From: Crossaster papposus
Taxonomy: Eukaryota > Echinodermata > Asteroidea > Velatida > Solasteridae
Direction of reading: 5' to 3'
NCBI GenBank assembly: GCA_037893245.1
Contig: JBAIAA010000884.1
Location: 248,001-312,000, forward strand
Length of the DNA: 64,000 nucleotides
The position numbers and the translations under genes were made by a program. The notes beneath the pieces were generated by a model. The model was not told the origin of the DNA and made no database searches. It saw nothing but the letters and a program-made list of their open reading frames with translations. The number at the start of each line of letters is the position of its first letter. Within the stretch, counting starts at the first letter, position 1. This document shows, one piece after another, positions 24,874 through 36,268 of this stretch.

Positions 24874-26243
24874 TTTCCATCTGTTAAATGATTGTTCTCT
24901 TATTTGCATAAGCCGTAGGTCTGAGCATGTTTGGTATGTAATTACGTAATTTCTGGTTGCCCCACTTAACCACCGAGGCACGCGGGGGGATTGAGTCAGT
25001 TGCGTTCACGCTCCCAACCAACTCACACATTCTTTCTGTAGTCAACCATTTGTAAGTATTTTTACCTTTGATTTATATCATGTTTATTTCCGAAGATGTA
25101 ATTTACATGGAAGCATTTATCTTAAGGTTTATATTGCTGTTAAATTGTTTGCCTTCTAGTTTATAAGCCTTTTAATGTACACTAGAAATATCCGAACATT
25201 CCTCAGAGCCAACGCCCTTTATAGTTCATGGTGCGTCGGGGAAACAAATATGAATTCTTAGTTTGGGTTAGTAATTGCAAATTACTAGAATGATAGTGGT
25301 ATTTGTTGAATTATATACGTGTATTTATTATTTGTGCAGCACCCCAGAATGCCGCCGTAAATTCCTGTTTATCTCGCTGTGTGTGCGGACGATCCCTTAC
25401 CCCGGGAACGATTGTAAGTTTATATACGGGTTTCTTTATTTTCATAACTGATTGATTGTTGCTCCTCTGTAACTGATTTTGCCGACAAGGTGCTGCCCAA
25501 TTTTCTCCAAACCTAATGTAATTATTTTATTGCACATTTGTATTTCTTTAAATTATAATGCTTAATAATAACTATTTTGTGTATTTTGCTTTAGTTTTCA
25601 CCTGCCTGCATCAGCGGTGTGCGAAATAAATAGGGGTAATGGGTCCACGGACTTCGTCTGGTTATTTTAGTGGTACATGTATATACAGCGACATACCCTT
25701 TTTATTTTCAAATTTTGGCCTTGGCGCCCTTCCTACTGGCCTTGGTGCCCTCCCAAATTTTGAATACTCCAAGGCCAAAGTGGCCTTTCCCTAAACAAAT
25801 TGTAATTGTAATTCCAGGCCTGCCACACTGTATGATGTCGCGTCATATGATAATAATAAGGCTTCACTCTTCTAAAAAAAATGCAAACGAGAACAATTAA
25901 GATCGGGAGAAAAGTGACGATGCGAAACAAATACAAATATAAACAAATTGTTTTGATGCAGCAGCAAAAAAGGATGTGCGCGAGGATGAGAAACTAATTT
26001 ATTTGTTTGTTTTGGCCTGATATATGGTTTCACTAGCTGACTTGATCCCACCCATACCTGTCAGTTGTTAGTGTGATAACATTCAAAATTAGCTAGAATA
26101 TACAATGTGCCATTGGGAAGAAACAGTTATTGTGAAAATGCAAATCTGGCTGATGGCCGAATCTAAAAACATCTTCAGAACTACAGTATCCTACACTTCC
26201 TTGGTACCATCTACATCTACATAGTGACTGTCTTGAGACTCAC
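24874..26243. other. TRMO intron sequence, AT-rich, one small repeat
   Basis: There is no gene here. A short element near 25690-25790 has two near-copies of TGGCCTTGG(C/T)GCCCT with the complementary CCAAGGCCAAAGTGGCC, so it can fold back. A dispersed repeat is likely. The rest is unrecognised. Confidence 0.4.
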
Positions 26244-26498
26244 CAAATGTGGGAAAATTGGCTTAAACCCTGGACGGAATGCTCCTGATTGGGGAAGACC
26301 TCTTTTAGTACCGTCAGCTTGGCTCTTGAAAAGGCACAGATGGACGGCTGACGAGGAGTGCCGTTCTTGCTCTTGAAACACGACTTGATAAATCCAATCG
26401 GCGATAGGCCAAGATGTTTCTGGGTCACTTGTCGAGTCTGACCCCACTGGTGGAGAGTGACATCGTGTGGATGATGCTGGACTTTCTTGATCTTCCAT
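26244..26498 (-). CDS. TRMO: TRMO 5' coding exon (N-terminal part of the TrmO domain)
   Basis: The minus strand encodes LSPIGFIKSCFKSKNGTPRQ, then PSICAFSRAKL and HSVQGLSQFSHIW. This is the conserved start of the animal TRMO domain (P-x-G-x-I/L-x-S-C-F..KNGTPRQPSI...G...FSH.W). The exon ends at donor CATTTG|GTGAGT in phase 2 and joins exactly in phase to the exon at 16308-16467, 9.8 kb away. An ATG at 26496-26498 opens an acidic Ser/Pro-rich N-terminus (MEDQESPASSTRCHSPP), but in a frame one base off from the domain. The domain frame runs back to a stop just upstream. Either a second single-base shift lies near 26400, or the domain is entered by splicing at one of several AGs around 26430-26455 from an unseen first exon. 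Confidence 0.9.
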
Positions 26499-28371
26499 TA
26501 TTTTAGAACAATTAAGGCACCACGTTGCTCTGATAAAAGATCTTGGTGGATGAGCTGCTTAGTAATCTTTTTACCCTAAAAGAGTTAAAATGATATATGT
26601 GACCTGATGTTGTTACCACGAAATGGGCATAAAGTAGCAAAAAATGAAAATCAAGATGATGATACAGATTGCTAGCTTATCTGTAATTAGTGTTGTGGTA
26701 TCTAATTCCCAGCCCCAGAAGGAACCTGTTACTAAAATCTACACTGAAACGTTTTTGCCATTCGGCCTACTCCCCTCGTCAGGCACGCGGGAACAGGGGG
26801 TGCAGGGGGTGCTGCCGCCCCCCTAGGACGGATTTTGGGGTGGGGGTGCTGCAATACTAAAGCACCCCTATATTTGAGAGTATATATACGCACATCTTAT
26901 CATAAGTACTTGAATACTTACGTGATCAAAAATAAAGATCTATAAAAATGGAAAACTATAATTATAAAATAGGCCTACAAACAATATAAAACTTATATAA
27001 AAATGTTCCGCCCCTGTGACGACGTTCTCGAAAGCGCCATTCAAATCCACCCCCATGCATCGCGCACTGTGGCCCAAATGCATGAACAACGTACGTCGTC
27101 CACGTGCAGTACATGTACATTGTACATGTACAATTAATACACCTTGGCTAACCCATATATGGCCATGGCCATAATACGTGTACTTCTATGTACCATGATA
27201 CCAGCGATTATGCACGCTCGTGTGTTGGCCATGCGTGTACTGCACGAGCCGGGTACCCGGGAACAGCGTCTTGTGCACATGTACATGTACGTCGTGCATC
27301 TGCTGCACGAGCTAGATAACGTTGGATGGAGTGAGACTATCGGAGTTTCAGAGATACCAGAACTTGAACGAGTTAAATTTCTCCTTGCAGTTTCACCACG
27401 TTTATGAACTGTTTTGGCATTTTCTTCCAGTGGTGGATTTTGGGAGAGGTGGGGCGTTAATTAATTATTCCATGTCTCTCGAGTCAACTCGTAGTACAGT
27501 CGTTTTCCTACTGCCAGATATTTCCTAGTTCCGGATAGCTTAAGATAAAAACCTACCTCTGGTCTCCGTTTTCTAACGAGGTGCGTTTTGAAAAGTAAAA
27601 TGTAAGCTTCTTGGTGTGCAAATATCGTTCAGAAATTGTTTTTTTTAAGAAAACAATTTTTAGCCAGATTTCCGACTCGCAATGCGACTGTCCTTTTAGG
27701 ACGGCTTGTAAAAAAAATCACGGGAGCAGCGAATTTACAACGTGTGATTTCAAATATTGTTCCCATACTCTACAGTTATAGGCCGAGTTCGGGCGGTCTA
27801 TTCTTGACACGCGTAACTAGTTCTTGTAAAACCCTGGTGGATATAGTAGTCCAGGCAAACTAACTTTTGAAATGGAAAAAAATGCAACAGAATTTATTTG
27901 GGCACAGAGGTCATCTATAAGGTGTCCTGAATAACATATTAAAAGTCCTAAGAAATTACTGTTGCGGAAATGTGTTAAATGTGCAAAAATCCAAGATGGC
28001 CGCCATTAATATGTAATGCATCATATATTCGCTGTCAGAAGAGATATTTGAATTATTTGAAATTCTATTATATGTTTTTTAGGCAAAATAAATCATTAGG
28101 AATAGGTTACGACGTGATTGGAGGTAATGGTCATGGATACAATTTAATATGGCCGCCACAAATCTAAATTTTATTATACATTTGCACCTGAATATTCACC
28201 GATCACCAATTTTATTACTTTAGGTAGGCCTATTTAATATACTAAAAATGTGAATCACCCCAACATCTGGTGCTATGCATTTGCTTAAATATATATTGAA
28301 TGTCTTATTTCGGTTCCAGGCTGACAGAAGAAACGTGATGGCAATAGTAACGAGACAGACGTGTTGCATAT
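26499..28371. other. Region upstream of TRMO, no gene recognised; palindrome-rich
   Basis: This lies 5' of the TRMO exon on the minus strand, so it should hold the promoter or first exon, but no clear core promoter is visible. Around 26790-26880 there is G/C-rich low-complexity sequence. 27095-27320 is unusually palindrome-rich: ACATGTACATTGTACATGT, ATGGCCATGGCCAT and GGGTACCCGGG. At 27990-28160 two stretches contain ATGGCCGCCA. No open frame here is convincing. Confidence 0.45.
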
Positions 28372-29197
28372 GTGAAGACAAAAAATTGGCGTGGCCTAAC
28401 CCTATTTAAATACAAACAAGAAAACATTATCCCTCACAATCCCTCAATTGTGAGCTACATGGGATATAGAGACGATGTTCTTATAATCGTTAACGGAAAT
28501 GAAAAGCAGGCTGCTGACCTAGTGCAATCACTTAATAAAATTCATCCAACGCTGAAGTTCACGTCTGAGATCTCACACCGCCAAGTCACTTTTCTCGACC
28601 TTTTTATCTACAAAGGCGAACGATTCATACATGAAGGGATATTGGGCACTCGAGTAGCTATCCAAAAAACTGATACATTTCAGTACCTAGCTCGAGATTC
28701 AGCACACCCTAAGTCGGTATTTAGCGGATTAATCAAGGGCGAAGTGACCAGATACAAACGTATTATGTACCCATTTAAAAGACTTTGAGGAGAGGGTTGA
28801 ATTCTTCGAAGACAAACTTCAAAAGCGCGGATACACAAACGAAGACCTAGCCCTCCCTTCTCAAAGAGGCAAGACTCCCGCGGACCCTAAGCGTGAAAAA
28901 AACAAAAACAATACCCCACTGGTGTTCGTCCTACCACACTCCCCACATGTCGCGCACACAGCCCTCAAACGGGCTATCCTCAAACACTGGCACTTGATTA
29001 GTGAAAACGAATACCTAAATAGGCTATTTGATACCCAACCCATCCTGGCATACAAACGGCACAAAAACATAAAATATGAACTTGTTCGATCTAGGAGTCC
29101 ACAATCCAACCAAGAGGAACAAAATTTTGATGAGGAGAATCTGCAAATCCTATTGGAAGAACAAAACAATGATCAAGGAAATGAATCTCAAGACTAA
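28372..29197 (+). mobile_element. 3' part of a Penelope-like element (RT C-terminal half), broken
   Basis: The palm motif YMGYRDDVLIIVNG is followed by LNKIHPTLKFTSEIS, QVTFLDLFIYKGERF, KTDTFQYLARDSAHP and FSGLIKGEVTRYKR. The FQYL...SAHP...GLIKGE succession is characteristic of Penelope-like RTs. The downstream connection domain (HTALKRAILKHWHLI, PILAYKRHKNIKYELVRS) continues in another frame, so at least one frameshift is present at about 28787. The 5' half is missing, and no GIY-YIG endonuclease or Cys-rich motif follows before the stop at 29197. This fits either an endonuclease-lacking lineage or a truncated copy. Confidence 0.85.
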
Positions 29198-29409
29198 AAC
29201 AAAATAAATAAGTCAAGACACGGCCCCCCCCCCCCCCCCCAAAAAAAAAAGCCGGTATTTGTCCTTGCCACTTGTCATATAAACCGATACACAAATCAAA
29301 ACAAGGAAAGGAAAGTGAACTAAAAGAATGGTGACTGAAGAAGTGCATAGCACGCAGAAAATATGCCCTGCTCCCCTTCCAAAAGAGAAAAAAAAGGGGA
29401 CGGCATATT

Positions 29410-29670
29410 ATCACCGGTAATAATCAATCACTGATTGAACTAAAAAGTCATCGCGTCGCCAAAACCAGAGACAGGGTTTGAAACTCCCGCTTTTAGGGAA
29501 TGTCTAACCCAATTGGCCTGCAGACGTTTGATGTATTTGCCCGTCCACGAACTCCAACCCTGGACTGTCATCTAGCAGAGATAATGTGGCTAGAACTGAT
29601 CCCCCAGATGCGTGTTTTACACCAAAAAAAGAAAAAAAGAGTTAAGAATTACGCTCTGGAGAGGCCAGGA
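29410..29670 (+). repeat. Dispersed repeat, copy 1, ending in a poly-G tract
   Basis: From TTATCACCGGTAATAATC to ACGCTCTGGAGAGGCC this stretch matches the reverse complement of about 46995-47290. Shared blocks include GTCTAACCCAATTGGCCTGC, AGACGTTTGATGTATTTGCC and AGTTAAGAATTACGCTCTGG. Both copies lie near long G runs, so the G tract may belong to the element. Confidence 0.85.
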
Positions 29671-29671
29671 G

Positions 29672-29766
29672 AGGGTGGGGGGTGGGGGGGGGGGGGGGGG
29701 GGGGGGGGGGGGTGGGGGTGGGGTTGGGGGGTAGGGGGGTGGGGTTGGGGGGGGGGGGGGGGGGGA
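29672..29766 (+). repeat. ~90-base G-rich tract
   Basis: Almost uninterrupted G, with scattered T and A (GGGGTTGGGG, GGGGTAGGGG). It has strong G-quadruplex potential on the plus strand. A complementary poly-C run (29221-29240) lies 450 bp upstream, so the two could also pair. Exact length may be unreliable in assembly. Confidence 0.85.
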
Positions 29767-30295
29767 ATCTCAGGGTCTTCCCCAAATCCAGGGTAAACTC
29801 AACAAAATTGTGAGATCACTACAGAGTACATTTCAGCTGAAGAGTGCTTTATTGAGACCTTGCATAATTTATGACAAAATAGCTCTGGGGTCTTATGATG
29901 GGAATAACACTCGTTTGTTTGTACACACCATAAAGGGCACCATAAAATACATAAAATACTCATTACTTAACAGTTGGGTTGAGTCGTGGATTACAGGTAT
30001 TCAGCGATATTTTGGAATCCGTCATCTTTTTAAGAAGTTTCAGCATACAAAATTATTACAAAATTGTTCAAAAGTGTCCCCAAAAAACGAAATTTTGAAA
30101 TATCTTTTACACTTTACAAATGCAGTAAAAGTGTCAATTAAACGCTCAGATTGCACCACAGAGCATCTATAAACTCAAAGCTCCCGGACCCCACGCCGTA
30201 ATGGCTTCGCGCTTGCCGACAATTTTATCAAATAAAGTACCCACCCCCGGGAAAAAATGTGTTCCAGCGGGCCTGCCAGCTCTGGTACCACATAA
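29767..30295. other. Unassigned sequence
   Basis: An open frame at 29810-30172 (plus) has no recognised similarity and a composition no different from its surroundings. Nothing else can be supported. Confidence 0.35.
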
Positions 30296-30869
30296 CGACC
30301 GAGGGGCGAGACACAAAGGAGAACAAAGGAAACAAAATCCCCTCGGTCGGCGGTATAAATGGAAAAATTCGGTCCTCGATCGACGGTGCAAGCGCAAAGC
30401 AATGGGGATTGGGTATAACATAGGAATAAAGGAAAACACAATATCGAGCCTCAATCGTTATGTGGTTCACGACTTGGTGTGCCGTGTGCGTTTGTATTGA
30501 CTGGCAATCGTGGTCGTCGGACAAAAGAATATGGATTCAAACAATGGGTCCACGATTGACACAACGTCCACGATCTTTTCCCATGTACAAATCCTATGGC
30601 GATCATCAAAAAACGTTAGAGTATAAACAAAAGAGGGAAGACGGTCGGACAATACCCCGTCCACGATTGCCGGTCAAAACAGAGCTGTGTGTGTGCGTTT
30701 GTTTTTGATTGAAATAGGGGACGTAGGACAAAGGGAACAATGGGGTCCCCTATTCCGCAAAGGTCCCCGATTCAGACTCGTGTGCAAACCCTATGGCGAT
30801 CATCCGAAAACGTTAGAGTACAAACAAAAGAGGAAAGACAGTCGGACAATGCCCCGTCCCCTATTGACG
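30296..30869. repeat. Three ~208-bp tandem units with unit-specific inverted motifs
   Basis: Homologous units start at about 30296, 30505 and 30713 (periods 209 and 208). Units two and three share long blocks (CCTATGGCGATCATC, AAACGTTAGAGTA, AACAAAAGAGG, GTCGGACAAT). Each unit has one forward motif and three downstream reverse-complement copies. Unit 1 has CGACCGAGG at 30296, with CCTCGGTCG at 30341 and diverged copies at 30374 and 30449. Unit 2 has CAATCGTGG at 30505, with CCACGATTG at 30550 and 30661 and CCACGATC at 30568. Unit 3 has AATAGGGGAC at 30713, with GTCCCCTATT at 30745 and 30856 and a one-mismatch copy at 30763. The motif changes between units while pairing within a unit is kept. 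Confidence 0.85.
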
Positions 30870-30939
30870 GCATTTACCCACTTGCGTGTGTGTGTGTGTA
30901 CACTCTAAAAATTAGTTTGTCATTTTGACTAAAAAAAAA

Positions 30940-31240
30940 TTGTCCAGAGCAATGTCTCGTACGACTTACCTAAATTAGTCACCTACTGTTGATGACTAAC
31001 TAAATCAGTCAAGACTCTGACTTATAAAAGTAGTCCTATGACAAGGATATGACCATGTCTGATACGACTTATCTCTTAGTCAAGTGACTTTCGCGATTCG
31101 TCATTGAACTTCTGACTAACCGAATTAGTCATATGACAAGGATAGGATCATGTCTGATACGACTAATCTGTTAGTCAAGCGACTTGTAATTGAACTTCTG
31201 ACTAATCACACTGTAGTCCAGTGACTAATGAGCTTTGATG
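30940..31240. repeat. GACT/AGTC-rich tandem repeat, ~95-bp period
   Basis: Two clear units start at TATGACAAGGATA (31035 and 31131), and weaker ones lie on both sides. The sequence is dense in TGACTAA/TTAGTCA and GACTTA/TAAGTC, giving many short self-complementary pairs such as ATTAGTC...GACTAAT. No coding signal is present. Confidence 0.75.
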
Positions 31241-32189
31241 ATTTAACATTTGTCATTCCAGAAATCTGACATACTGAAATTTGTAGCAGTGGCAGATCCA
31301 AGTATAGCACGGTGTTAGGACATGTTTAGCTTACTGGATGGATTGGGTCACAGTGCCAATGTTAAGCTCCTTGGATCTACCACTGCAGAATTATGATGAC
31401 ACCTCCAAGAGAAACACAAAGATTTCTGTTTTTGTTTGTTAATACTGTTTATTTTTTCAACATCTCTCAAAAAGATACAGCTGCTGTAACACGCAGTATA
31501 TTTGAACAATGGGTAAATCCCAATAAATAATTTTCCAATTAAAACATTTGGGGATAAAATGAGAGCGCTTGTAAAAAGACCCATTGTCTTCTTTAACACA
31601 TAGTTGCATGATTATTGTTTGTCGAATGCCACACTTTGGTCAAAAGCCACTTCTACGCATGTTTTTGAGATCATCCATGACAAATATTTTGGTTCAAAGT
31701 TTGTGACATTTTACATTTGTAAATGATGTACAAGAGTGTAACAAAACTGTTAGAAGTTTACAACATTCGTATGTTATTTTGGCTAATCAGCTTTTATTTT
31801 ATCAAACATTTGAAGTACCAAATATTTTGAGTCTCAATGATTAATATCAAACCTCAATATAAACATCCATAACATTAATTCTAAGCCATATTATTATGAT
31901 TACCCAGATCTTTGAGTGGCCATCTAATTACATTGTACATTTTTCCCCATTATGACCTCTTTTGACACTACATTCTCAACATGTTTTTTTCAAGCAAGAA
32001 TGCATAGAAATTTCCTGAAAAGGACAACAAATTTTTACCATATCATCGTCTCAATTTGTAATCTTAAATAAATCAAAAAGACGTTTAAGAACAATTAATT
32101 GGTAATACCAATGGTTTAAAACCTTCTAATCGTTATCAGCTGGTTAATAAAAGTATTTAACATGTGCCATGCTTAGGATTTAAACCAGT
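31241..32189. other. AT-rich unassigned sequence
   Basis: No gene or repeat recognised in about 950 bp. A short inverted echo (GGCAGATCCA...TGGATCTACC) spans 31290-31380. Confidence 0.35.
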
Positions 32190-32390
32190 TCGTACCAGGA
32201 ATCTGGGATTGTTTTTCACACCCTCGATTTCGTGTCAGTATCTGTGGGTAGCACACCCTGATATTTCCGGCCTTTGTCGCTGACATATATTTACGGCCTT
32301 ACATGTAAAGGTTTATCCATCATCGGTTTAAAATTCTGGGAAAAACTTTGCGCGTATACACAGATTTCTACATGAACTGGTTTAGAAACA
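32190..32390 (+). repeat. Dispersed repeat family (ATCTGTGGGTAGCA), copy 1
   Basis: It shares GGGATTGTTTTTCAC, ATCTGTGGGTAGCACACC, CTGATATTTCCGGCC and CTTTGCGCGTATACACA with stretches near 54290-54480 and 61490-61640. It is probably a short interspersed element of unknown class. Confidence 0.75.
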
Positions 32391-32887
32391 AATATGTTGC
32401 ACTGCTATTAAATAATGGTCAATTTCAAACAACTTTGCGAAGATGTGTAACATTTTACATAACTTTAACATCTTGGACAAGGAAACTTGTTTTCTTCAAT
32501 TGTTTCGGTTCTGTCATAAAACAGGCTTTGAATCCCCTTTGCCTACCATTTTGAATTTCATTTTTTTTCTTCAAATTACACAGCAACACAGGTTAATAAA
32601 CAACAATGCCACGAATGTTTTGTTAAGGTGATAATAAAATGGTTCATTCAAAGTTTCTGTGCCGTAACTTATGTCAATTAATGTAATTGTATAAGTTACA
32701 CCATTATTTGTTTCATAAGTCACAAACTTACTATGTACATTTTCTTAAATATTGCGCAAAGTTAAATGTTGCACAAGTGGAGTTAGCATTGCTTAATGTT
32801 TTGTGAAACATGTGGAAACATGAACCAAACTATGCACATACAACTTTAAAACATTTGAACATCAATCTTAAGAAATATCTTGATTTC

Positions 32888-33163
32888 TTAGTTATTTAGT
32901 GTAAGCTTCTCCAGTAAGGATACAACATCTCGTTCAGGCTTCTGATTATCTTGGATGTTCAGGATCACCTTCTGGAAGAAAGTACATGTCTTTTTAAGAC
33001 ACGAGGGATAAGCCAAGTTGATGACATAGAATCCTGCCAAGTACACAGAGAGGGCCATAAGTAGGTTAGTGGAGCTGCTAACAACTATGCCATCAATCAC
33101 CACATCAAAAGTAGTACATGAGGTGAAATTACTTTCATCTCCCCGAATTATTGGAAAATCCTT
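32888..33163 (-). CDS. Last exon of the SAMD3-like gene
   Basis: Acceptor TTGTCAACAG|AAGGATTTTCC opens an in-frame stretch of about 91 residues ending at a stop. It includes PIIRGDESNFTSCTTFDVVI, MALSVYLAGFYVINLAYP and TFFQKVILNIQD. The pattern (hydrophobic strand, LxxLFxxFYVxNLxYP, then FLQ..IL.I) is the usual C-terminus of the family. The block itself is undamaged. Confidence 0.7.
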   Translation of the reverse strand, partial: KDFPIIRGDESNFTSCTTFDVVIDGIVVSSSTNLLMALSVYLAGFYVINLAYPSCLKKTCTFFQKVILNIQDNQKPERDVVSLLEKLTLNN

Positions 33164-34378
33164 CTGTTGACAAAATAAAAGAAAAGAAGAAAACAATTGA
33201 GTATTAAGCATGATATACGTAAAGCTATATCTGAAAAATATGAGAATATTTTTAAAAAGAATACTGTGTTGCCAAAATCTTAAAACCTTGCAAAATTTAC
33301 ATGTGTGAATTGTACCAAACAAAATTAATTCAGGAATCAAATTGGTGTCATCAAGTGACACATGATTGTTTTGTTACTCACTCAAAAACCAAAGGAAGGG
33401 ATTTTCCCTAGCAATGTGGAAAAGTAAAAAAGTTGATGGGGTACAAAGCATATTTCAAGGATTGTTAAAAAAAATCATCACCGAGACCCGGCTCCACCTA
33501 TACCCACAGTACTGCTCTAATGCTACTCATAACACGAGTCGAACTTGCGGCCGCAGCCGAGCGGGGCACTAACATAATGGTTCAAGGTCATGCATTAATT
33601 TTTATACCACAATCTCTATAATTTTCCAATGATAAAGACACATCTAAAGCCTAAATATGTAATAAAATAACATGCATTGCATTGTACATCAAAAATATGA
33701 CACGATCAAGAAGCCACGGATCACAGGCCATAATTACCGCAAATACTGCTTGGATGATTTTGAACAATTATACTAAGCATTGTGGGGCCAATATATGTGC
33801 CTGTTCTGTTTCTGTTGAAAACAATTGCCATTGTTTGAAATCACCTAAGCCAGTAACTATCCGTTCAAGATTTTATGCAATGTGGCTTATGTTTTTCATT
33901 AAATTCTTGTTTCTTTATGGAATTGACCTTTCACCATTCAGGACCATTATCCAATCGTAGTGTCTGTTGAAAAAAATCTAAATATACAGGCATTTATTTG
34001 GCTACATACACATTATATGCCCGGTTCGTTGAAACGCAATATATGCAAATGCATTTCAAATTTAATGCAAATGCTTATCGGCCCGTTTGTTCTGTTCATA
34101 TTTCTTAAGTTTTTCCTATTCTCGAATGTTAAAATATGTGAGTGGGGTCTGGGAAGTCTGCATTATTCAGATACACATTAACAAGTGACTTTTTGCAATT
34201 AGTTGTCTCAGGAAAGTCTGCATGTACACGTGGGCAAAGTTTTCTCAGAAATTTAAGACAACTCCTGTATCCGGTCAGATAGCTTTTATGCAATTATTCC
34301 ACATAATTGCAACTGCGCGTTTCAAGCTAACTCTCAACGGCGATAGGTCAATTCTGTAAACCTCCCAATAAAACTTAC
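33164..34378. other. Intron of the SAMD3-like gene
   Basis: AT-rich and without recognised repeats. Open frames on the plus strand (33682-33960, 33960-34181) look like chance. Confidence 0.4.
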
Positions 34379-36268
34379 CAAATCCGAATCCTCTCCAAGA
34401 ACCATCAGATTGTCAACGTCCTCCTTCAACAGAGATGGAACAGCCAGAGCTGCAGTAATGTAAGTAGCCTCTATTAAAAAATATATTAAGCAAAAGACCA
34501 TTTGAGAAAGACAATTTGAGAGCCACACAGAGATTTGCCACGATGTGCTCTCACAAACAACTTATCTTATTAACTTTTCATCATGCAAACCTTCAAATCT
34601 CATTAGGGAGGGGCTATTATATACAAATTAAAAGATAGCACACACAGTTTAATTTCCTTCAAGTTATACATGAAGTGGATATTTTGGACACATGCCACTT
34701 TCTCCAAAGCTGTTTTGCTGTACACACTTGAACATGCCGTTGTGCACACAAAATTAAATTAAATTTGTGCGCACAACTGTAACGGTCTAGGTGGCATTGT
34801 CCTTTTAGAGTGCCATATGCTTAAGGTTTAATGCTAAAACAAGTTTTGTAAGGCTACGCTGTTATATCGAATACTTGACCAACAAAATATCTGAATAGCA
34901 TTTTTTCTATTAAAAAATGTGAGGTGTCTAGGAAATTACAAAAAAAATAAAAAATTAAGTTGTGTGGTTATATTGTCAATTTGTGACAAGTGCAGGCCAT
35001 TGGGCTAGTTTAGGCTTTTGTACCTTTTCGACTTTTCTCCTCGCGCTGTAATCCAACTTCTTCCAGTGCCTGCACAAGAAGGGGTTTCATCTTCTTCGAA
35101 CCCCTGTAAATCTTGAGAATCGGAGTTGCATACTTCTGTAGACCTGCCTGCAAAAGATCGTGAGGTCCCTCTTGTTCTTCTCTAAGGCGTCGAACTCAGT
35201 CTGCATCTATTAAAACAGGGATTTTACGGTACATGTATCACACATTGTAATAAAGTCTGATGTAGGGAATGTCTGTGTCACCTCTTGACCGAGCACTTTC
35301 GAATATGTGATAATAAATTGTATATTCAAAACATATTTTAAATACTTGAATATAGCCCTATTTGAAACAGGGCGTCACAATTACAGCACCGTGCATTACT
35401 GTCAATTATTGATTATCACCAAGTGCAAAGTGCCTGTGATACAAGATTATGGTTGACCTTTATGTTTTTTAATGTGATGTCGTTAAAGTTTTATTTAGGT
35501 TTCTAGCACTATGTTATCCATGTGTATGGGCAAATAGCCTTGCAAATCATTAGGAATTACCCATACACTGTCGTGTTCAAAGGTTGTTTAGATTCATGTT
35601 TTAAAACATGTTAACAGCAGTTTAGATTATATCAGTTTAGATTATATGTGTACATGTGCGCTTTCCTACGAGCGAGTCTGTCCCTACATCGTCTGGTGTT
35701 CCGACTTTACTTCCATAGGAAAGTGCATATGTAAACAAAGCCATGACGTTATTAAACATTTGTATATTTAATGACAAAGAGTTCTGATTATCAACATACA
35801 TGTATTTATAATTTATAATTTATAATTTGCACAAAAGAAACGGACCTCGTCTTCATCGAAGAGCCAAGGATACGTCTGTTGTATCTTCTTCAGTGATGCT
35901 CCTTCCTTTGTGATGAGCTGACGCCGGTCAGAGAGGGTCATGGACATTGCTAACTGGATTCGCTAATAGTTAGGTTTCCTCTTCGATGTTTCTTGCTGCA
36001 TCCAGTGAATGTGTGCTTGAATGGAAGCATCGTCCTCAGAAGAAGGTCTGGATGGTTGATATAGTTGCAATGCCCCATTGTGGTGGTTGTCTTTTGGCAC
36101 TAGGTGATCCAAATAGTGGGTTGTTCCCCGGCTTTCTCTTATGTTTGATGACCACTTGGATCTTGTTGTCATCACGTCTACGTGAATTCGCAAATTTATA
36201 CAGAAGTCTGTATTTCCAGAGAGTCTGTTAATTGAAAGAAACAATGACATACTGCACTACAGCTTGTG

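Noticed and set aside
26217-26498. 93-codon minus-strand frame starting MEDQESP as a complete small gene
   Set aside because: Only its beginning looks coding. From about 26400 on, the conserved TRMO domain is in the neighbouring frame, so this frame is not the real product past that point.
29500-29796. 98-codon Gly-rich open frame
   Set aside because: It is created by translation of the poly-G tract.
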